Source: Planctomycetota bacterium (GTDB lineage Bacteria; Planctomycetota; UBA1135; GCA-002686595). Taken from it: DNA of 7,591 bases. A program made the translations under genes and the position numbers. Within the stretch, counting starts at the first letter, position 1. Each line of letters begins with the position of its first letter. The stretch covers positions 1-7,591 of the forward strand of contig JAQBVH010000137.1 in assembly GCA_027623615.1 (NCBI GenBank), given 5' to 3'. The notes under the pieces are model-generated. The model had not been told where the DNA came from and made no database searches. It saw only the letters and a list, made by a program, of their open reading frames with translations. Below are positions 4,852-7,591 of this stretch, piece after piece.

Positions 4852-6189
4852 ATGCGACGACTGCACCTGCCCTCGACCCTGCTCGGCGCCTCCCTCGCCT
4901 TGACCGGCGCCTGCCTGCGAGCCCCGAGCCTCACCTCCGAGCAGGAGGCGATTCTCGACCGCCTGAGCCTCGTCGCGCTGCCGGACGGCCAGGGCGGGAT
5001 GCAACGCACCCTGCGCGTCAGCGGCGTCAACCTCCAGCTGGTCAACGGCGCCGGAGCGACCGCGACGCGCAACGGCGTCGGCAACCTGATCGTGGGCTAC
5101 CAGGAGTTCGGCAACCCCTGGACCGAGGAGCGTGGAGGCTCGCACAACGTCGTCATCGGTCAGGGCCACTCGTACTCCGCGTACGGCGGGCTGCTCGCCG
5201 GAGAGGCCTCGCTCAGCGACGCTCCCTTCGCCTGTGTCTCCGGTGGCTACGGCAACCGGGTGCTCGCGCAGCACGGCGCGGCCTGCGGCGGGTTCCAGAA
5301 CCGGGTCGAGGGGATCCAGGCGGTGGTCCTCGGAGGCTACGCCAGCGTGGCGAGCGGCGAGCAGTCGGTGATCTGCGGTGGAGAGAACAACCGGGTGGCG
5401 GGTCAGCGAGCGGTCGTGAGCGGCGGGGACTGCAACGCGGCGAGCGGCGCCCGCAGCGTCGTCTGCGGCGGACTCAGCAATCACGCGGAGGGCCCGGGCT
5501 CGGTGGTGGTCTCGGGCGCAAGCAACAGGGCGACGGGCACGGCCTCGGCCGTCAGCGGCGGTCGGGACAACCTGGCGGTCGGTTGGGGCGCCGTCGTCGC
5601 GGCTGGTCAGGACAACGTCGCCCACGAGACGAGCTCCGCCGTGTTCGGCGGCGCGTACAACGAATCCCTCGCGTACCAGTCGGTCGTCGTGGGAGGCAGC
5701 GTGAACCGCGCGGCGGGCCAAGGGGCGACGGTCCTCGGCGGGAGGACGAACGAAGCCTCAGGCTCAGAGGCCACCGTAGTCGGCGGCACGAACAACCTCG
5801 CCAGCGGCTCGCGCGCGAGCGTGGGCGGCGGCGCGGCCAACCTCGCGTCGGGCTCGTCCTCGGTGGTCGCCGGCGGGGCGAGCAACACGGCCTCCGGCTC
5901 GAGCAGCGTGATCAGCGCCGGTCGCGGCGGGAACGCGATCGGCGTGCACTCGGTCGTCGCTGGCGGGCGCGAGGGTTGGGTCGAGGGGCACTACGGGACG
6001 CACCTGGGCGGGCACCGGGGACAGGTCCTCGGGGAGTACGCCTCGATCACGGGCGGGCGCAGCAACGTGGCCGCCGGAGAGGCCTCGAGCGTCACGGGCG
6101 GGAGTGACAACCGCGCCGAGCACGAGCTCTCCTCGATCTCTGGCCGCTGCGGAGCGATCAGCACGGGCAAGTGCTCGCACCTACCCTGA
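4852..6189 (+). CDS. Probable lipoprotein with YadA-head-like beta-roll of 21 fifteen-residue repeats
   Basis: This 445-residue surface-type protein has three parts. (1) MRRLHLPSTLLGASLALTGA is a signal sequence with possible lipidation at Cys21; Thr18 at the -3 position is an imperfect lipobox. (2) A conserved-looking prelude (about 25-125) includes LSLVALPDGQGG, VSGVNLQLVNG, GVGNLIVGYQ and GSHNVVIGQGHSYSAYGGLLAG. I recall the same prelude in beta-roll proteins of Planctomycetota and Myxococcota, unchecked here. (3) Residues 126-440 are 21 units of x-[SA]-x-V-x-G-G-x-x-N-x-A-x-G-x, like Hep_Hag/YadA head repeats that coil as a left-handed beta-roll. Five residues (CSHLP) follow. No stalk or YadA membrane anchor is present, so it is not a trimeric autotransporter. 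The ATG at 4852 has AGGA (4838-4841) ten bases upstream. The in-frame ATG at 4822 has no ribosome site and would lengthen the signal by ten residues. Adhesion or a structural role is inferred. Confidence 0.92.
   Translation: MRRLHLPSTLLGASLALTGACLRAPSLTSEQEAILDRLSLVALPDGQGGMQRTLRVSGVNLQLVNGAGATATRNGVGNLIVGYQEFGNPWTEERGGSHNVVIGQGHSYSAYGGLLAGEASLSDAPFACVSGGYGNRVLAQHGAACGGFQNRVEGIQAVVLGGYASVASGEQSVICGGENNRVAGQRAVVSGGDCNAASGARSVVCGGLSNHAEGPGSVVVSGASNRATGTASAVSGGRDNLAVGWGAVVAAGQDNVAHETSSAVFGGAYNESLAYQSVVVGGSVNRAAGQGATVLGGRTNEASGSEATVVGGTNNLASGSRASVGGGAANLASGSSSVVAGGASNTASGSSSVISAGRGGNAIGVHSVVAGGREGWVEGHYGTHLGGHRGQVLGEYASITGGRSNVAAGEASSVTGGSDNRAEHELSSISGRCGAISTGKCSHLP
5227..6171 (+). repeat. Tandem 45-bp coding repeat: 21 units of 15 residues
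   Basis: The units begin every 45 bp from 5227 (5227, 5272, 5317 ... 6127) with no insertion or deletion. Best-conserved positions are Val/Ile4, Gly6-Gly7, Asn10, Ala12 and Gly14. Units 12-15 (5722-5901) are the most alike, ending N-x-A-S-G-S. Units 9, 10, 17, 18 and 21 are the most degenerate. DNA identity between units is low, so this is an old protein-level repeat rather than a recent DNA expansion. Confidence 0.92.
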
Positions 6190-6242
6190 CAGGACGCGCG
6201 CGCGGGCATCGGCGGCGATCGGTCGGTAGGGTTGCGGTGCTC
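6190..6242 (+). other. Short spacer between the beta-roll gene and the esterase gene
   Basis: These 53 bp join two genes on the same strand, so co-transcription is possible. AGGG at 6228-6231 is the only ribosome-site-like sequence. It is 11 bases from the ATG at 6243 and 5 from an in-frame GTG at 6237. No terminator hairpin with a T-run is visible. Confidence 0.4.
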
Positions 6243-7591
6243 ATGCTGCTCCGCGTCACCTCCCTCCTGGCCCTCGCGCCGCTCGCCTGCGCCGACGTCG
6301 AACTCCCCGCCCTGTTCAGCGACGGGATGGTCCTGCAGCGGGAGATGGACATCCCCGTCTGGGGTCGAGCCGCTGCCGGTGAGTCGGTACGGGTGCGGCT
6401 CGGCGAGGACGTCCGCACGACCGTCGCAGACGATCGAGGGGAGTGGAGCCTGACCCTCGCGCCGCTCCCCGCGGGTGGTCCCCACGTGCTGCGCGTGAGC
6501 GGGAACAACCAGATCGAGATCGAGGACGTCCTCGTCGGCGAGGTCTGGCTCGGCGCCGGTCAGTCCAACATGGTCATGCACGCCCGGCACTGCGTCGGCT
6601 ACGAGGAGGAGGCCGCGCGCTCGGACCGCCCGCGCATTCGGATGTTCCATGAGGACTCGGGCCCTGCGTCGACTCGGCAATGGCAGGGCGCGGGGAGCTG
6701 GGTGAGGACGAGCCCCGAGAGCATGGGCGGATTCTCGGCCGTCCTCTTCTACTTCGGACGCAACCTCGAGGAGAAGCTCGACGTCCCGATCGGTCTGATC
6801 GACTCGTCGATCAGCGGGACGCCCATCCAGGCCTGGACGAGCCGCGCAGCTCAGTTCGGTTGTGAGGCGCTGGCGGAGTCGGTCGCGGACGAGGACGAGT
6901 GGTACAACAAGTTCGACCCCGAGCAAGAGCAGGTCGCCCACCTGCGGCGTCTGGCGAAGTGGCGCAAGCTCGTGGACGAAGAGCGGGCCGCCGGGAAGGA
7001 GGGCGACCGCCGCGAACCTCAGAACCAGACCGAGCTGCACATGCGCCAGGGCGGCGTCGGTGGCCTGTTCCAGGGCAAGATCGCCCCTCTCGCTCCCTAC
7101 GCCCTACGCGGGGTGATCTGGTACCAGGGAGAACAGAACGTCCGGCGTGTTTGGGGGCGCAACTACTCCGTCCCTCAGGCTGTGCTCTATCGGCGTCACC
7201 TCGAGCTCCTCGTCTCCGACTGGCGTGCCCAGTGGAGCCGCCCCGAGCTGCCCTTCGCGTGGGTCCAGCTACCCAACTTCGCAGACGGTCGCGAGGGCTG
7301 CGACTGGCCGACCTTGCGGGACAGTCAGCGGCGGGCATTGTCCGTTCCGCACACCGGGATGGCGATCACGATCGATCAGGGCGAGCGGACGAACATTCAT
7401 CCCCACGAGAAGCGCGAGGTCAGCCGACGCCTAGCGCTGTGGGCCCTGGGCGATGTGTACGGGAGACCGGGCCCGACCTCGGGGCCGCTGTATGCATCGC
7501 ACGAGCTCGTCTCGGGCAAGATCATCGTGAGCTTCAGCCACGTGGATGACGGCCTGCGCTCCCCCCAGAAGGGCTCGCTCCAGAGCTTCGA
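6243..7591 (+). CDS. Sialate O-acetylesterase-family SGNH hydrolase, secreted (3' end cut by window)
   Basis: At least 449 residues; the frame is open to the last base. The protein is expected to remove O-acetyl groups from sialic acids or other acetylated sugars outside the cytoplasm. MLLRVTSLLALAPLACA is a signal peptide with an A-C-A cleavage site, followed by DVELPALFSDGMVLQRE. That begins the N-terminal beta domain typical of this family (LFSDGMVLQR, PVWGRAAAGE). VLVGEVWLGAGQSNM carries the catalytic Ser108 in GQSNM, LIDSSISGTPIQAW forms the next block, and WYQGEQN (293-299) is the family block usually seen as WYQGE(S/A)N. TIDQGERTNIHPHEKREV holds Asp378 and His386, the expected catalytic His position. 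Residues 200-265 form a charged insertion between blocks. The GTG at 6237 is an alternative start that adds two residues. Substrate specificity cannot be read from the sequence. Compared with the full family (usually over 500 residues), only the C-terminal part is missing. Confidence 0.94.
   Translation, partial: MLLRVTSLLALAPLACADVELPALFSDGMVLQREMDIPVWGRAAAGESVRVRLGEDVRTTVADDRGEWSLTLAPLPAGGPHVLRVSGNNQIEIEDVLVGEVWLGAGQSNMVMHARHCVGYEEEAARSDRPRIRMFHEDSGPASTRQWQGAGSWVRTSPESMGGFSAVLFYFGRNLEEKLDVPIGLIDSSISGTPIQAWTSRAAQFGCEALAESVADEDEWYNKFDPEQEQVAHLRRLAKWRKLVDEERAAGKEGDRREPQNQTELHMRQGGVGGLFQGKIAPLAPYALRGVIWYQGEQNVRRVWGRNYSVPQAVLYRRHLELLVSDWRAQWSRPELPFAWVQLPNFADGREGCDWPTLRDSQRRALSVPHTGMAITIDQGERTNIHPHEKREVSRRLALWALGDVYGRPGPTSGPLYASHELVSGKIIVSFSHVDDGLRSPQKGSLQSF

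Noticed and set aside
4678..5721. Minus-strand and alternate-frame long open frames across the beta-roll gene (also 4731-6107 plus)
   Set aside because: They are shadows of the 45-bp repeat, with repetitive Arg/Ala/Gly content. The 4852-6189 frame has the signal peptide and a regular structural repeat.
5227..6171. CRISPR-like or recent tandem DNA repeat because of the 45-bp period
   Set aside because: Units are diverged at DNA level with no repeat/spacer alternation. The periodicity comes from the protein code.
4852..6189. Trimeric autotransporter adhesin (type V secretion)
   Set aside because: The head-like repeats fit, but there is no coiled-coil stalk and no C-terminal membrane anchor; the protein ends five residues after the last repeat.

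Overview
The window is high-GC, densely packed bacterial DNA. A Tat-signal protein family, a large beta-roll surface protein and a sialate O-acetylesterase-type hydrolase occur together. This suggests a marine or soil Planctomycetota-like genome, with Myxococcota as an alternative. That assignment is inference: no rRNA or marker gene is present.

Bases 62-4756 are a compact six-gene operon on the minus strand, in the order P1 (4756-3905), P2 (3805-2936), P3 (2933-2184), P4 (2146-1268), a DUF692/MNIO enzyme (1271-378) and a short HvfC/DUF2063-like partner (385-62). Apart from a 99-bp gap after P1, the genes are 37 bp apart or less, or overlap by 4 and 8 bp. P1-P4 are strongly diverged paralogues of 249-292 residues. 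Each has a twin-arginine signal, a thioredoxin-fold-like first half without a CxxC active site, and a conserved C-terminal cysteine motif of the form C...CG-x-[GA]-x3-x3-R-[RN]-[FL]-L-x2-[YA]-T. MNIO enzymes (MbnB, TglH, HvfB, BufB) oxidise cysteines of ribosomally made peptides or proteins and work with a partner protein encoded beside them. The simplest reading is an undescribed MNIO post-translational modification system. Four folded proteins would be modified at C-terminal cysteines in the cytoplasm and then exported by Tat. The substrate role is inference; the gene families and layout are visible in the sequence.

Bases 4757-4851 separate this operon from two plus-strand genes and must hold the divergent start signals. 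The first plus gene (4852-6189) encodes a probable lipoprotein with a left-handed beta-roll made of 21 consecutive 15-residue units with no insertion or deletion. The units resemble YadA/Hep_Hag head repeats, but there is no autotransporter anchor. The second (6243 to beyond the window end) encodes a secreted SGNH-type sialate O-acetylesterase homologue, cut off by the window edge. I see no functional link between these two genes and the MNIO operon.
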